NCBI GenBank assembly: GCA_017428945.1 | Contig: JAFRPW010000024.1 | Span: 62,001 to 126,000 of the forward strand | Length of the DNA: 64,000 nt | From: Bacteroidales bacterium | GTDB lineage: Bacteria > Bacteroidota > Bacteroidia > Bacteroidales > UBA932 | Direction: 5' to 3' | In this document: piece after piece, positions 53,722-62,444 of the stretch | How positions within the stretch are numbered: position 1 is the first letter of the stretch | How the letters are laid out: the number at the start of each line of letters is the position of its first letter | The notes under the pieces: model-generated | The model's database searches: none | What the model saw: only the letters and a program-made list of their open reading frames with translations | What the model was told of the DNA's origin: nothing | Translations under genes and position numbers: made by a program

Positions 53722-53946
53722 TGGAGACCCATGCAGCTGGTGGCACCTAGGGCGGTCAGGATGGCCGTGAGGATGCTGATGAGGGTCTGCAGGATGAACT
53801 TCCAGTGGTTTCTCTTGGAGTCATCGCCGGGGACCACAATGGGACCCACATCGGGAGCATCGGGGTTGGACACTACGTCGTTAACCGACTTGTTGATGGC
53901 CTTTCTTACGAGCTAGGCCAGAAGCTTCTGAAACAATTATTCCCAT
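53718..53946 (-). pseudogene. Frameshifted 'smalltalk'-type small protein
   Basis: On the minus strand, the open part 53718-53912 ends in KRNHWKFILQTLISIL then TAILTALGATSCMGLH, the single hydrophobic helix and Cys ending of Bacteroidota smalltalk proteins. Ahead of it is VRKAINKSVNDVVSNPDAPD. That frame has no ATG and meets a TAG at 53913-53915. A plausible ATG at 53946 (MGIIVSEASGL) is one base out of frame and would join it if a single base were removed near 53913. Such genes normally lie by polysaccharide loci beside HU-like and amidase genes, neither of which is intact here. Confidence 0.6.
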
Positions 53947-54018
53947 AATTCACGCTGTTTTTAAAACGTTAATTAATAGGTCACACAGATTTCAGCTGAA
54001 GTCGTTTTTCTCATTGTA

Positions 54019-54972
54019 ATGAAAAGAGCTTTTATTACCCTAATAACTTTTATTGTTTTTTTTGCTTCATTTGCTGCAGATAAGCCCACTGAGACCAGGC
54101 TAAAGCAAATTGAAGAGTCAGTTATTCAGATAAGCCAAGACCAGCATGTCTTGGAAGGAGAGCAGGATATCCTATACAAGAAGACCGTGGCAATCGACGA
54201 GTTAATTGCACAATCTACTTCAGCTATATCAAGTGAGATTGCTGCCAGCGATAGGCTAATGGGAATATTAACCATGGTATTATCAATTGTAGCGGTTTTC
54301 CTTGGGCTTTATGTGGCTTGGATGCAACGAAGAATGAGGAAAATGTCGGATACCGTGCGGAGTATGTCAGAAGAAGTTGAAAAGAAGAAGAATGAGGTAT
54401 CCGAATTGGTGGATATGATTAATACCAACTTCGACACATTGTATGAGAGAATAAGGAGAGCGGATACTAGAGCCTATGTTAAACGTCTTGAACAGGTGCC
54501 TCTGGATGATATGAATATAGGTGATTTGTTGCTTGCTAGAGATCTCGAGGATGAAGACTATGTGGCGCTAAAGAACGCTTACATGAAAGTGATTGAAATG
54601 GGGAAAGAAAACTACAGGCCAAGTTTTACCGGGCCATCGCACGGTGAGCGTTATCGGCTGCTTTTTTTCCAGCATTTTCTTGGCCAGGCAATTGAAGATG
54701 ATGCTATTAGGGATAGTGTTGTTGACGATTTCGACAGGTTGGTTCAGTGCTGTTTTGACAATGATATAAAAAAGTCCTTATCGGCCATTGCCCCCGTTTT
54801 AAGTAGGCGCAACGTCCCTTATGATAGGGTAATTGTTTTAAGGAAGCTTCTGGAAGCACTTGACAAGTCTGAATTCAAGGACAACCAACAGCTTTATGAC
54901 ATACTCCGGAATGGTATCGCCGATGAAGACTTATGGTCAGCCGCCCGCGCAACTATTTCGCCTCAACAATAA
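54019..54972 (+). CDS. Membrane protein with signal peptide and coiled coil
   Basis: 317 residues. An N-terminal signal peptide (RAFITLITFIVFFASFAA) precedes a helical periplasmic stretch, a membrane helix at about 80-103 (ILTMVLSIVAVFLGLYVAW) and a cytoplasmic coiled coil (TVRSMSEEVEKKKNEVSELV). The C-terminal 180 residues are helical and charged. No known family. It stands alone among remnants and may belong to a defence or envelope-stress function; nothing in the sequence settles it. Confidence 0.65.
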   Translation: MKRAFITLITFIVFFASFAADKPTETRLKQIEESVIQISQDQHVLEGEQDILYKKTVAIDELIAQSTSAISSEIAASDRLMGILTMVLSIVAVFLGLYVAWMQRRMRKMSDTVRSMSEEVEKKKNEVSELVDMINTNFDTLYERIRRADTRAYVKRLEQVPLDDMNIGDLLLARDLEDEDYVALKNAYMKVIEMGKENYRPSFTGPSHGERYRLLFFQHFLGQAIEDDAIRDSVVDDFDRLVQCCFDNDIKKSLSAIAPVLSRRNVPYDRVIVLRKLLEALDKSEFKDNQQLYDILRNGIADEDLWSAARATISPQQ

Positions 54973-55049
54973 AACTCATAGAGTGAAAGAGTCTCTTAGT
55001 GTATAGGCGTAATCTGATAGGAGGTAATCGTCCTTAAAAACTAATTGAA

Positions 55050-55553
55050 ATGAAACGAACAATTGCTTTATTACTGATGGTCGCCCTGGCGGCATCGTGC
55101 TATAAAGAAATCCCCCCTTCTGACGTCGTCGGTTCCTGGCTGGCGGTGCGTGAGGACTGGGTCATCGACAAGGATGGGAGTGTAACGAAGGAGTCATACG
55201 ATGCGGCCAAGGCGCCATCAGATGATTTTGCGGTTATGCAGTTGTATCATCCATCGTTGTATATGTTTGGCAGTAATCCTTCCAGTGAGGAGAAGAGTCT
55301 TCAGATGGTGTACTCTGATAGGTTTTCTCCTCTTGAGTCTGGTTCCACAAAGCATACCAGGGTTACTATTTCTGTAAGGTTGAGGAAACAAAAGATTAGC
55401 GGCGGCAGTGCGGAATGGGTGGTCGTTTCTGTGGATGATGAGAGTATGGTGATAGATTATGACAGTGGGGTTCTGAGTATTGACGGGGCCGCGGTTCGCA
55501 GAAAGTGCAGGTTTGTGTTTAAGAAGGTGGCGGAAGCTGTGGTGAGGGAGTGA
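55050..55553 (+). CDS. Small lipoprotein, lipocalin-like fold possible
   Basis: 167 residues. MKRTIALLLMVALAASCYKE has a clear lipobox (AASC). DVVGSWLAVREDWVIDKDGS and the beta-rich remainder resemble the lipocalin-like lipoproteins of Bacteroidota (a GxW near the start). Unknown role. Preceded by 77 bp without an obvious promoter. Confidence 0.6.
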   Translation: MKRTIALLLMVALAASCYKEIPPSDVVGSWLAVREDWVIDKDGSVTKESYDAAKAPSDDFAVMQLYHPSLYMFGSNPSSEEKSLQMVYSDRFSPLESGSTKHTRVTISVRLRKQKISGGSAEWVVVSVDDESMVIDYDSGVLSIDGAAVRRKCRFVFKKVAEAVVRE

Positions 55554-55670
55554 CTTTATCGTCCCGTCTGCCGCAACGAAGGACTGAACTTCGACGACCG
55601 GCGTATCATCAGGCCGGCGTACTTGAATGTGTTTGGAGAGAGGAAGTATGTTGGGTTGGAGGAGAGGTAG
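55554..55670 (+). pseudogene. Gene fragment after the lipoprotein gene
   Basis: Directly after the lipoprotein stop the frame reads 38 codons without a start (LYRPVCRNEGLNFDDRRIIR, then PAYLNVFGERKYVGLEER) and a stop. Composition is protein-like. It looks like the C-terminal end of a lost gene, but I do not recognise the family. Confidence 0.35.
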
Positions 55671-55807
55671 GGGGGGGATTGTGGTGTGATATCGGCGTCT
55701 GATGCGAGGTGGGATTGTCCTAAAGCGAACTATGGTCTCTTTGCACTCGCGTCTTAATCGGCATATAGAGAAAATGGGTTTAAACTTGCTTTACGGATGC
55801 GGATGCT

Positions 55808-56308
55808 GTGGCGGATGGGAAGACGGTGTCCATCATGCGGCCGTGTATGATTCTCGGCCCTGGCAACAAGGGGAATCTGAACTTGCTGTATGGTGTGGTG
55901 AGCAAAGGAATACCCTGGCCGTTGGGTGCATTCGAGAACAGGCGTTCGTTTACGAGCATCGGCAACCTGCAGGAGGTGATCAAGGGCCTGCTGACCAAGG
56001 ATGCCCCCAGCGGCATCTATCACATGGGTGATGATGAAGCACTATCCACTAACGAACTGATAGAGGTGATATGCAGTGCCCTGGGCAAGAAGGCGCGGAT
56101 TTGGCGGGTGCCGGAGGGGCTGATGCTCTTTGCTTCGCGCGTGGGCGACTGGCTCCACCTGCCCCTGAACAGTTTACGAATGCAGAAGTTGACTGAGAAC
56201 TATGTGGTGTCAAACGCCAAGATCAAGGCTGCCCTGGGCATGAAGGAGATGCCGGTGAGAGCGAAGGATGGGCTAAGGGAGACTATTAAGAGTTTTGCTG
56301 GGAAATAG
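55808..56308 (+). pseudogene. Truncated second copy of the epimerase
   Basis: The 166 residues match the C-terminal half of the epimerase at 49764: RPCMILGPGNKGNLNLLYGV, GIPWPLGAFENRRSFTSI, IYHMGDDEALSTNELIEVIC, LHLPLNSLRMQKLTENYVVS. The N-terminal 150 residues with the NAD site and catalytic Tyr-Lys are absent, and no such sequence is visible upstream. It cannot be a working dehydrogenase. Confidence 0.85.
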
Positions 56309-56309
56309 T

Positions 56310-56372
56310 TTACTGCTTACTGCTTACGGTTTAGGGTTATGACACTTAGGGTTCATGGTTCACGGTTATGAC
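56310..56372 (+). repeat. Degenerate tandem heptamers
   Basis: Nine successive 7-base steps beginning TTACTGC, TTACTGC, TTACGGT, TTAGGGT and ending TTCATGG, TTCACGG, TTATGAC. The period is exact although the units vary. It fills the gap between the epimerase remnant and the 58-residue gene and runs into that gene's start codon. Confidence 0.7.
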
Positions 56373-56544
56373 TGATACGACAATGATTGATAGGCTTAAG
56401 CAGTTTGTCGAGAGCGAAATGCGCTCTTGCTCAATGGACTTTGGTTGCATTACCCCTGAATACGTTTACCGTATGTGGGGAGGAAATGTTGCAATAGATG
56501 AGATTGCTAACGCTTTGGTAATTGTAAAACGCCAGTTGGTATGA
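56368..56544 (+). CDS. Small conserved protein, 58 residues (paralogue of 53239)
   Basis: Starts MTDTTMIDRLKQFVESEMRS and contains CSMDFGCITPEYVYRMWGG, shared with the protein at 53239-53412. The stop overlaps the next ATG (ATGA). DNA between the two paralogues differs at many synonymous positions, so the protein is conserved. No known function. Confidence 0.65.
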   Translation: MTDTTMIDRLKQFVESEMRSCSMDFGCITPEYVYRMWGGNVAIDEIANALVIVKRQLV

Positions 56545-56771
56545 CGCAAGACGAGCGTTGGCAACAAAACTATGAGGAGGTGACAAGCTTCCTTAATACC
56601 AATAGGAGGAACCTTTCTAAATATGACTTAACCGAAAGGCGCCTCTTCACGTGGCTCAAACATAACCGTAAACAAATGAATCAAGGGTTGTTGAAAGAAC
56701 CTCGCCTGAGCCAGTTCAAAGAGTTGCTGGAGGTGTGTGGACGGTATAAGAGGAAGAATCAATACGAATAG
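56541..56771 (+). CDS. Small helicase-associated (HA) domain-like protein
   Basis: 76 residues. DERWQQNYEEVTSFL, LTERRLFTWLKHNRKQMNQG and LSQFKELLEVCGRY follow the spacing of helicase-associated domains (W-x3-Y ... L-x2-W-x3-R-R ... F-x2-L). Alone it could bind DNA. It is coupled to the 58-residue gene and lies five bases before the HNH gene. Confidence 0.55.
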   Translation: MTQDERWQQNYEEVTSFLNTNRRNLSKYDLTERRLFTWLKHNRKQMNQGLLKEPRLSQFKELLEVCGRYKRKNQYE

Positions 56772-56775
56772 TATT

Positions 56776-57912
56776 ATGGCAGAAGAAAAATATTATTGCT
56801 ACATCTGTGGAGATGAGATAACGGATAAAAACAGTACCGACGAGCACATTATCCTAAATGCGCTTGGTGGTCATCTGCACTCATATACAGTGATTTGTAA
56901 GGACTGCAATACCAAGATGGGTGAAACGGCTGATGCTAAGTTGGCTGAGGATTTGTCGTTCTTCACAGATTTCTTAGGAGTGAAAAAGAACCGCCAGCAT
57001 GACCATAATCAGGTGATGACAGATGATGAAGGACACGAGATTGTAGTGGATGGTGGTGGCCGTAACCTGACCTTACGGAGGCCATATGTTGAAAACAAAG
57101 AAAAGGATGGCGTAAGGGAGATAAAGATGGCTGTTAGGAATAAAAAGGAACTGGATGGCTTCCTGAAGGGAATGGTGAAACGCAATGAACTTACACAAGC
57201 CCAGGCTGATGAAATATTGGCAAAAGCGAAAGTTACAGAGCATCATTCGCCGCTAAAAACGAGGACAGTAATCTCTGAAGAAGCTTTCCCTAGTATTATC
57301 AAGTCCGCGGCCAACTATTATGTGGATCAGACTCATGATATAAGCACTGTTAAAGCACTTGTACCCTATATTGAGGGGAAAGGGGATTGTAAGGATGTGC
57401 TTTACCTGCATCATTTCAAGACCTTGCCTTATCCAGAGATTAAAGGACAGGTGACACACATGATACATATAGAGGGTTCCGCTAAGACGGGACTGCTCTA
57501 TGCCATGATGGAGTACTACAGCATCTATGTGTATATGGTGGTGATTGACCGAAACTATAATGGTCAGGACATCAACATGACGTACACCTACGATGTGGTG
57601 GCTGGTCAAGAAGTGGATAGAACGTTTACGCTATCACTAACGATGAAGGAATTGGATGATTTCAGAAACCAGCCTTATGATGAATATGTGAAGTATTTGC
57701 CTTACGTTCAGAAAAGGGCAGATGCCGTGATGGCAGTTTGGGATGAGAAATTGCTTCATGAAGAATTGCATGAGGTAATAGATAAGGCCTTCAAGAAGTT
57801 TCCAGAAGGCTGTGTGATGACTCCAGATAAGATGGCCGTGGTGCAAAACGACATTATGGAGTATATAGAGAAGAAGATTGAAAGGTCGTTTAATTTGAAA
57901 GAAGGAAAGTGA
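56776..57912 (+). CDS. HNH endonuclease-domain protein
   Basis: 378 residues. The N-terminus has a zinc-bound HNH module: C8-x2-C11 (CYICGDEI), D22-E23-H24 in STDEHIILNALGG, and C41-x2-C44-N45 (ICKDCNTKMG). The remaining 320 residues have no recognised domain. HNH_5-type proteins of this shape occur as nuclease effectors in defence islands. The start MAEEKYYCYIC (56776) fits the module. Followed after 13 bp by a TIR/SEFIR protein in the same direction. Confidence 0.8.
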   Translation: MAEEKYYCYICGDEITDKNSTDEHIILNALGGHLHSYTVICKDCNTKMGETADAKLAEDLSFFTDFLGVKKNRQHDHNQVMTDDEGHEIVVDGGGRNLTLRRPYVENKEKDGVREIKMAVRNKKELDGFLKGMVKRNELTQAQADEILAKAKVTEHHSPLKTRTVISEEAFPSIIKSAANYYVDQTHDISTVKALVPYIEGKGDCKDVLYLHHFKTLPYPEIKGQVTHMIHIEGSAKTGLLYAMMEYYSIYVYMVVIDRNYNGQDINMTYTYDVVAGQEVDRTFTLSLTMKELDDFRNQPYDEYVKYLPYVQKRADAVMAVWDEKLLHEELHEVIDKAFKKFPEGCVMTPDKMAVVQNDIMEYIEKKIERSFNLKEGK

Positions 57913-57925
57913 GAAAAGGATAGTT

Positions 57926-59413
57926 ATGGAAAAAGTTTTTTCTCATATTCCATCACCATTTGATAATATTCCAGACGATTCGCCTGTAGTCTTTATCAGT
58001 TACTCATGGGATAGCCCTGAACACAAGGCTTGGGTCAGAAAGTTATCAGATGACTTACGGACAAAGTATTCTGTATATACCTTGCTAGACCAAAATAATA
58101 GAGGAGGGTTTGACTTAATAACCTTTATGACCAAAGGTGTTCAAAGAGCAGATAGGGTTTTGCTGATAGGAACGCCTGAGTACAGAAGAAAGTCTGAACT
58201 ATATGATGGGGGTGGAGTGAAATATGAAGACCAGCTTATAACCATAGAGTTGTACCATAAGATGGGCTCATCAAAATTTATCCCAGTTTTGAGAGAAGGA
58301 AAGTTTGATACTTCATTTACATCCATCATTGAGACAAGGACTGGTTATAGCATGGTAGATGATGGTGAATATGAAGAGGTGCTTTATAAACTTGCAGCAG
58401 ATCTTTGGAATAATCCTATTAATGCGGCACCGGCTCTAGGCCCAAAACCTTCATTCGCAGTCACTAATGTATCTGATAATGGAAATAATCAGGGTAAGAG
58501 GGAGGTAACGGTAGAATCATTTATCAGTGAAATAAAAAGACTTATATCTACCCCGAATAGTGATATTGCTTTTACTGAGATGATAGAGGAGGAGGGCGAA
58601 AAGGCTCATGAAAAGATTCTTGAAAAATCAGATTATAATTTTAGGGTTGATGCTGAAAGATTCAAAGAGTATAAAGATTATCATTTGAAGGCGGTTGAGA
58701 GATTAATAGCCGCATCAATAATCATAGTAAGACATGGTACACTCAAACAGCAACAATTGCTTGTTGATGCTATGGTTAAGCTATGTATGACAAGACCTTT
58801 AGGAAATGGGGAGTCGTCAGTTATTGGCACCTCCAATCTTCATTTACTTGGTGTGACTTTTCTGTTCCATACAATAGGCGTCGCCTCTGTCAAGTATGGA
58901 TATTTCCAGATATTACCTGAAATGATGAAAAGAGGGGTGCCTGCTGGTCATGCTTTGAGTTACAGCCACACATATTCTTTGGCTCATTTGGCTGGAACTA
59001 ACCATTGGAGTCGTGAAGAATTGTGCGATTACATGAACCAAGGTTGGTATTATCCATATAGTGAGCTTATTTCAAGAAGTTTGTTACCATTTTTTAAGAG
59101 TTATTTCTTGAATGATGACGAGTTCAGAAATGGATTTGCTATTTGGGAGCGGCTATTCTCAATGATGTATGTGTATTATAAAAGTGCACTCCTTCCTGAT
59201 TATGAGGTGTTCCCAAGTGGCCTTTTCCTTGGTGAGCGAATAGCAAGAAATACAATGATTGGTGGAGATTCGTACTCCCAGTTTTTTGCGGATGCTTTAA
59301 CGAAAAAAGATGAGTGGGAGCCATTGAAACAAGGCCTATTTGATGGTAGTTATTCACAGTTTGAGGATATTAATAAAAGAGCACAGGAGTATTATAGCAA
59401 GGGGATGTATTAA
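57926..59413 (+). CDS. SEFIR/TIR domain protein
   Basis: 495 residues. Residues 19-165 form a SEFIR-type TIR domain: SPVVFISYSWDSPEHKAWVR, KLSDDLRTKYSVYTLLDQ, and ADRVLLIGTPEYRRKSEL. The C-terminal 300 residues are helical without motifs and may sense a signal. SEFIR and TIR proteins act in signalling and in phage-triggered abortive infection. Its neighbours, an HNH nuclease before and a HEPN-like protein after, make defence plausible. Confidence 0.75.
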   Translation: MEKVFSHIPSPFDNIPDDSPVVFISYSWDSPEHKAWVRKLSDDLRTKYSVYTLLDQNNRGGFDLITFMTKGVQRADRVLLIGTPEYRRKSELYDGGGVKYEDQLITIELYHKMGSSKFIPVLREGKFDTSFTSIIETRTGYSMVDDGEYEEVLYKLAADLWNNPINAAPALGPKPSFAVTNVSDNGNNQGKREVTVESFISEIKRLISTPNSDIAFTEMIEEEGEKAHEKILEKSDYNFRVDAERFKEYKDYHLKAVERLIAASIIIVRHGTLKQQQLLVDAMVKLCMTRPLGNGESSVIGTSNLHLLGVTFLFHTIGVASVKYGYFQILPEMMKRGVPAGHALSYSHTYSLAHLAGTNHWSREELCDYMNQGWYYPYSELISRSLLPFFKSYFLNDDEFRNGFAIWERLFSMMYVYYKSALLPDYEVFPSGLFLGERIARNTMIGGDSYSQFFADALTKKDEWEPLKQGLFDGSYSQFEDINKRAQEYYSKGMY

Positions 59414-59533
59414 AAACGGTTGCTCCAGCCAACTTGCCGCAAAAGCGTCAAGTCCGCTTCCGTTCCAATAAGGAAGCAAGACCGCAGGCGACAAGCCGCC
59501 CACGGACTTGCAAAGTAAAACATCAACTATAAG

Positions 59534-60358
59534 ATGTGTAGAAAGCAATCAAAAATTATAAGCATACGTGAAGAGATTTTAGATGCTATTGACGAAGCTT
59601 TTCAAGTTATGGCAAAAAAGGATTATATATCCTTCATTCTCTTCATTGGACGTGCTGATATTATAAACGGCCTTAAACCATACCAAGGTACTGATTGTGT
59701 CATAGACTATCAATTGGATACAATCTATGATGAAACTCGTGCGGAGTTCTATGTCAGATATTTGAGAAGGAATTATTCCAGAGATGGTTTCACATACGAT
59801 GGCGATTCGGGTATTGATGACATGCATATTGAATTGATGATTTATTCTCATTTATGGGACTCATCCTATTACATCAAATCATTGATGCGGATAGCGTCTA
59901 TTGTAAATGGCAATGGGTATATTTGGAATCCGGAAATTGATTGGATGCACAAGGATGTCTTCATGAAAAAATGGATTATTGATCCTTTAAATGCCAGTGG
60001 TTTGAAACTAGGCCCCTTGGTTGAGACGTGTTATGATCCTAGTGTGAGAAATGCATTTGCTCATTCTCTGTACACAATTGATGCTGAAAGAAGGCAAATA
60101 ACCGTAAGACCAAGGAAAGGGATAAAGACTCTTTCATTTGATGAGTTTCAGTCTCTTTTTTTGCACTCCGTAATTCTCATGAACAAAATGGAGAATGCCC
60201 TGGAAACAAATCATAGAATGGCTGCTGAAAAGAATACAGCATTGACGGATGTTTTCATGACACCAGATGGGGTGAGAATACAAGTGTTTGGGGAGTTGGT
60301 CCAAAGAGGTAAGATTATTAATCCTGAGTTTAGAATAGCCAAGATAATAGGAGAGTAA
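59534..60358 (+). CDS. Possible HEPN-like protein
   Basis: 274 residues, mostly helical. R172-NAFA-H177 in the segment VRNAFAHSLY has the R-x4-H arrangement of HEPN ribonucleases, in the expected sequence context of a helix after a loop. No other domain seen. It follows the SEFIR gene by 120 bp, a region with no gene. HEPN proteins often act as toxins in defence. The motif alone is short, so the call is tentative. Confidence 0.5.
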   Translation: MCRKQSKIISIREEILDAIDEAFQVMAKKDYISFILFIGRADIINGLKPYQGTDCVIDYQLDTIYDETRAEFYVRYLRRNYSRDGFTYDGDSGIDDMHIELMIYSHLWDSSYYIKSLMRIASIVNGNGYIWNPEIDWMHKDVFMKKWIIDPLNASGLKLGPLVETCYDPSVRNAFAHSLYTIDAERRQITVRPRKGIKTLSFDEFQSLFLHSVILMNKMENALETNHRMAAEKNTALTDVFMTPDGVRIQVFGELVQRGKIINPEFRIAKIIGE

Positions 60359-60505
60359 ATTTGCCTGTTGAGAGGGCTGGAAAAACAGAGTGGGCGCACG
60401 CCCTGGCGGGCGGCCTCTCTGTGCGGGGAGCGGAAGGCTATTTGGGGCAACGCCCCAATGTGCCTGAAGCGGGGACTATAAACGAATAAAAGAAAATTAC
60501 AAAAT

Positions 60506-61549
60506 ATGGTTTGGACATACATTATTATCGCAGTGCTACTGCTGGCAGCGGAGTTGCTGTACTTTAAGATTGCAGACAAGTGCAACATCATTGACAAGCC
60601 CAACGAGCGGAGCTCTCACACTACCATTGTGCTTCGTGGTGGCGGTATCATCTTCACTTTGAGTATGATTGCCTGGGCGGTCCTGATGGTGGTGCAGGGG
60701 AATGATATTGTGCCTTATCTGCCGTTCCTGGTGGGTTTGATGATGATTGCTACGGTGAGCTTCTGGGATGATGTGCATTCGTTGCCGGATAGTTTGCGTA
60801 TGGCGGTACAGATTGTGTCCACACTCTTGATGTTCTGGTCGGTGGGGCTGTATACGGCAATCAGCCCGTGGTGGCTGATGGTGCTGATTGTGGTGGTGGC
60901 GTTGTTCTTCTGTGTGGGAGCCACCAACTTCATCAATTTTATGGATGGAATCAACGGAATCACAGCCGCTTATTCGTTCGCTATGTTGCTGCCTATACTC
61001 CTTTTGGATGTTTCAGGTTCCAAGTTTCAAGTTTCAGAGTTTATTGAACCGTCGTACCTGATTGTGGCCATCATTGGCATCATTGTATTCAGCATTTTCA
61101 ACTTCCGCCCGAAGGGGAAGGCGAAGTGCTTTGCCGGGGATGTAGGCAGCATTGGTATTGCGTTTATCATCCTCTTTGCCCTCGGTCGCTTGATGCTGGT
61201 CACTAAGGATGTGACATACATCATCTTCTTCTTGGTATATGGTGTGGACGGTACGCTCACCATCATCCACCGCATTATGCTGCACGAGAACCTGGGGCAG
61301 GCGCACAGGAAGCACGCTTATCAGCTGATGGCGAACGAGCTGGGGACTAGCCACGTGGTGGTTTCGTTGCTGTATATGGCTATTCAGTTGGTGATTTCTC
61401 TGGGATTTGTATACCTTTGCCCGAACACTATTCTGGCGCACTGGATCTACCTGATTGTGGCCGGTCTGGTGCTGGTGGCCGCCTACGTGCTGTTTATGAA
61501 GAAGAACTACCATCTTCACGAAGCTTACTTAAAATCATTGGAAAAATGA
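60506..61549 (+). CDS. WecA/MraY-family transferase, second copy, with heptamer insertion
   Basis: 347 residues, closely related along its whole length to the protein at 50711 (DKPNERSSHTTIVLRGGGII, GATNFINFMDGINGIT, CFAGDVGSIGIAF, HRKHAYQLM). It has about seven extra residues (SGSKFQVSEF region) in a periplasmic or cytoplasmic loop, encoded by four tandem heptamers at 61010-61037. All family motifs are kept, so it should be active. Two initiating transferases this close suggest two polysaccharide loci once adjoined here. Confidence 0.88.
   Translation: MVWTYIIIAVLLLAAELLYFKIADKCNIIDKPNERSSHTTIVLRGGGIIFTLSMIAWAVLMVVQGNDIVPYLPFLVGLMMIATVSFWDDVHSLPDSLRMAVQIVSTLLMFWSVGLYTAISPWWLMVLIVVVALFFCVGATNFINFMDGINGITAAYSFAMLLPILLLDVSGSKFQVSEFIEPSYLIVAIIGIIVFSIFNFRPKGKAKCFAGDVGSIGIAFIILFALGRLMLVTKDVTYIIFFLVYGVDGTLTIIHRIMLHENLGQAHRKHAYQLMANELGTSHVVVSLLYMAIQLVISLGFVYLCPNTILAHWIYLIVAGLVLVAAYVLFMKKNYHLHEAYLKSLEK
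61010..61037 (+). repeat. Four tandem heptamers inside a reading frame
   Basis: GTTTCAG, GTTCCAA, GTTTCAA, GTTTCAG. Because the paralogue at 50711 lacks them, this is an insertion. Three heptamers (21 bp) equal seven codons, so the frame is kept. Same period as at 56310 and 44758. Confidence 0.7.
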
Positions 61550-61950
61550 CAAACGAAAAGATAACACAGGGATTGATGGATGAGCTGACGGCGAAGGCTA
61601 AGGCGTCGCCACGGCTCAGGATGAATCTGGATCTGCGCAATTCGGATCAGGACGGTAGCCAGCGCATGCTGAACGCCATAGAACCGGGCAGCCCGCTGCC
61701 CATCCATCGGCACAAACATACTTCTGAAACGGTGGTTTGTCTTCGCGGACGGTTGGTATGGGAGTATTATGATGAATTGGAGAGAATCTGCATAGAGACA
61801 ATAGAGTTAAGCCCTAACGGTCAGGTCGTTGCCTTGAATATACCTGCCGGGCAATGGCATACGGTACGGGCCTTGGAGTCTGGCTCAGTGATCCTTGAGA
61901 TGAAGGAGGGGGCGTATGAGCCAATAGGGGAGGAGGATATATTGAGGTAG
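61546..61950 (+). CDS. WbuC-type cupin metalloprotein, second copy
   Basis: 134 residues, closely related to 51715. PRLRMNLDLRNSDQDGSQRM, PIHRHKHTSETVVCLRGRLV and AGQWHTVRALESGSVILEMK retain the cupin metal ligands. The ATG overlaps the stop of the transferase (ATGA), the same coupling as in the first copy; a longer upstream reading would lie inside the transferase gene. Confidence 0.85.
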   Translation: MTNEKITQGLMDELTAKAKASPRLRMNLDLRNSDQDGSQRMLNAIEPGSPLPIHRHKHTSETVVCLRGRLVWEYYDELERICIETIELSPNGQVVALNIPAGQWHTVRALESGSVILEMKEGAYEPIGEEDILR

Positions 61951-62162
61951 AGGATTCGGCAATCATCGTCCTTGAATGGTGACGGCCGGATGGCATCGGC
62001 AAAGGAGGTGTTCGACTATGGGGGCGCGCCGGAGGAGGAATCGGCAATACTGAGGATTTAGAGAAATAGTTGCCGGGAAATCGTTTAATCTGGAGTATTC
62101 GGACAGGTTTTCTGCGGTGGATGAGGGGACTAAGGAGAGGGCTGTGAGGAAGTTCTACCACA

Positions 62163-62354
62163 TACAAGGATGATGGCACTGTGATAGAAAGTGTTGTGCT
62201 ATCCCAAGAGGATGGACTATATGGTGTTGATATCCCTAAGGGCGTGTGGTACAAACTGGAGAGCCTGGAGTCAGGGAGTGTGGTGTTTGAATGCAAGGAA
62301 GGACCATTTGTGCCGCATGAGGTGGATGGGATTTTAGAATTGCCAAAGAAATAA
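62163..62354 (+). pseudogene. C-terminal fragment of a third cupin
   Basis: The frame ends IPKGVWYKLESLESGSVVFE and continues CKEGPFVPHEVDGILELPKK to a TAA. ESLESGSVVFECKEGPF aligns with ALESGSVILEMKEGAY of the cupins. The N-terminal half is gone; the preceding 200 bp (61951-62162) hold only broken frames such as LEYSDRFSAVDEGTKERAV. No function expected. Confidence 0.65.
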
Positions 62355-62444
62355 GAAGGGTGTTGAGTGCTTTGTGGCAGTTCTGTAGCTATGTTTTCTA
62401 GCCGCAGAGAAGACCGAAAGAATAGTTTAAAACCGGAGATAAAT

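Noticed and set aside
53731-53916. Plus-strand 61-codon frame rich in Met, Arg and Val
   Set aside because: It is the antisense shadow of the smalltalk-type remnant, whose sequence is recognisable on the minus strand.
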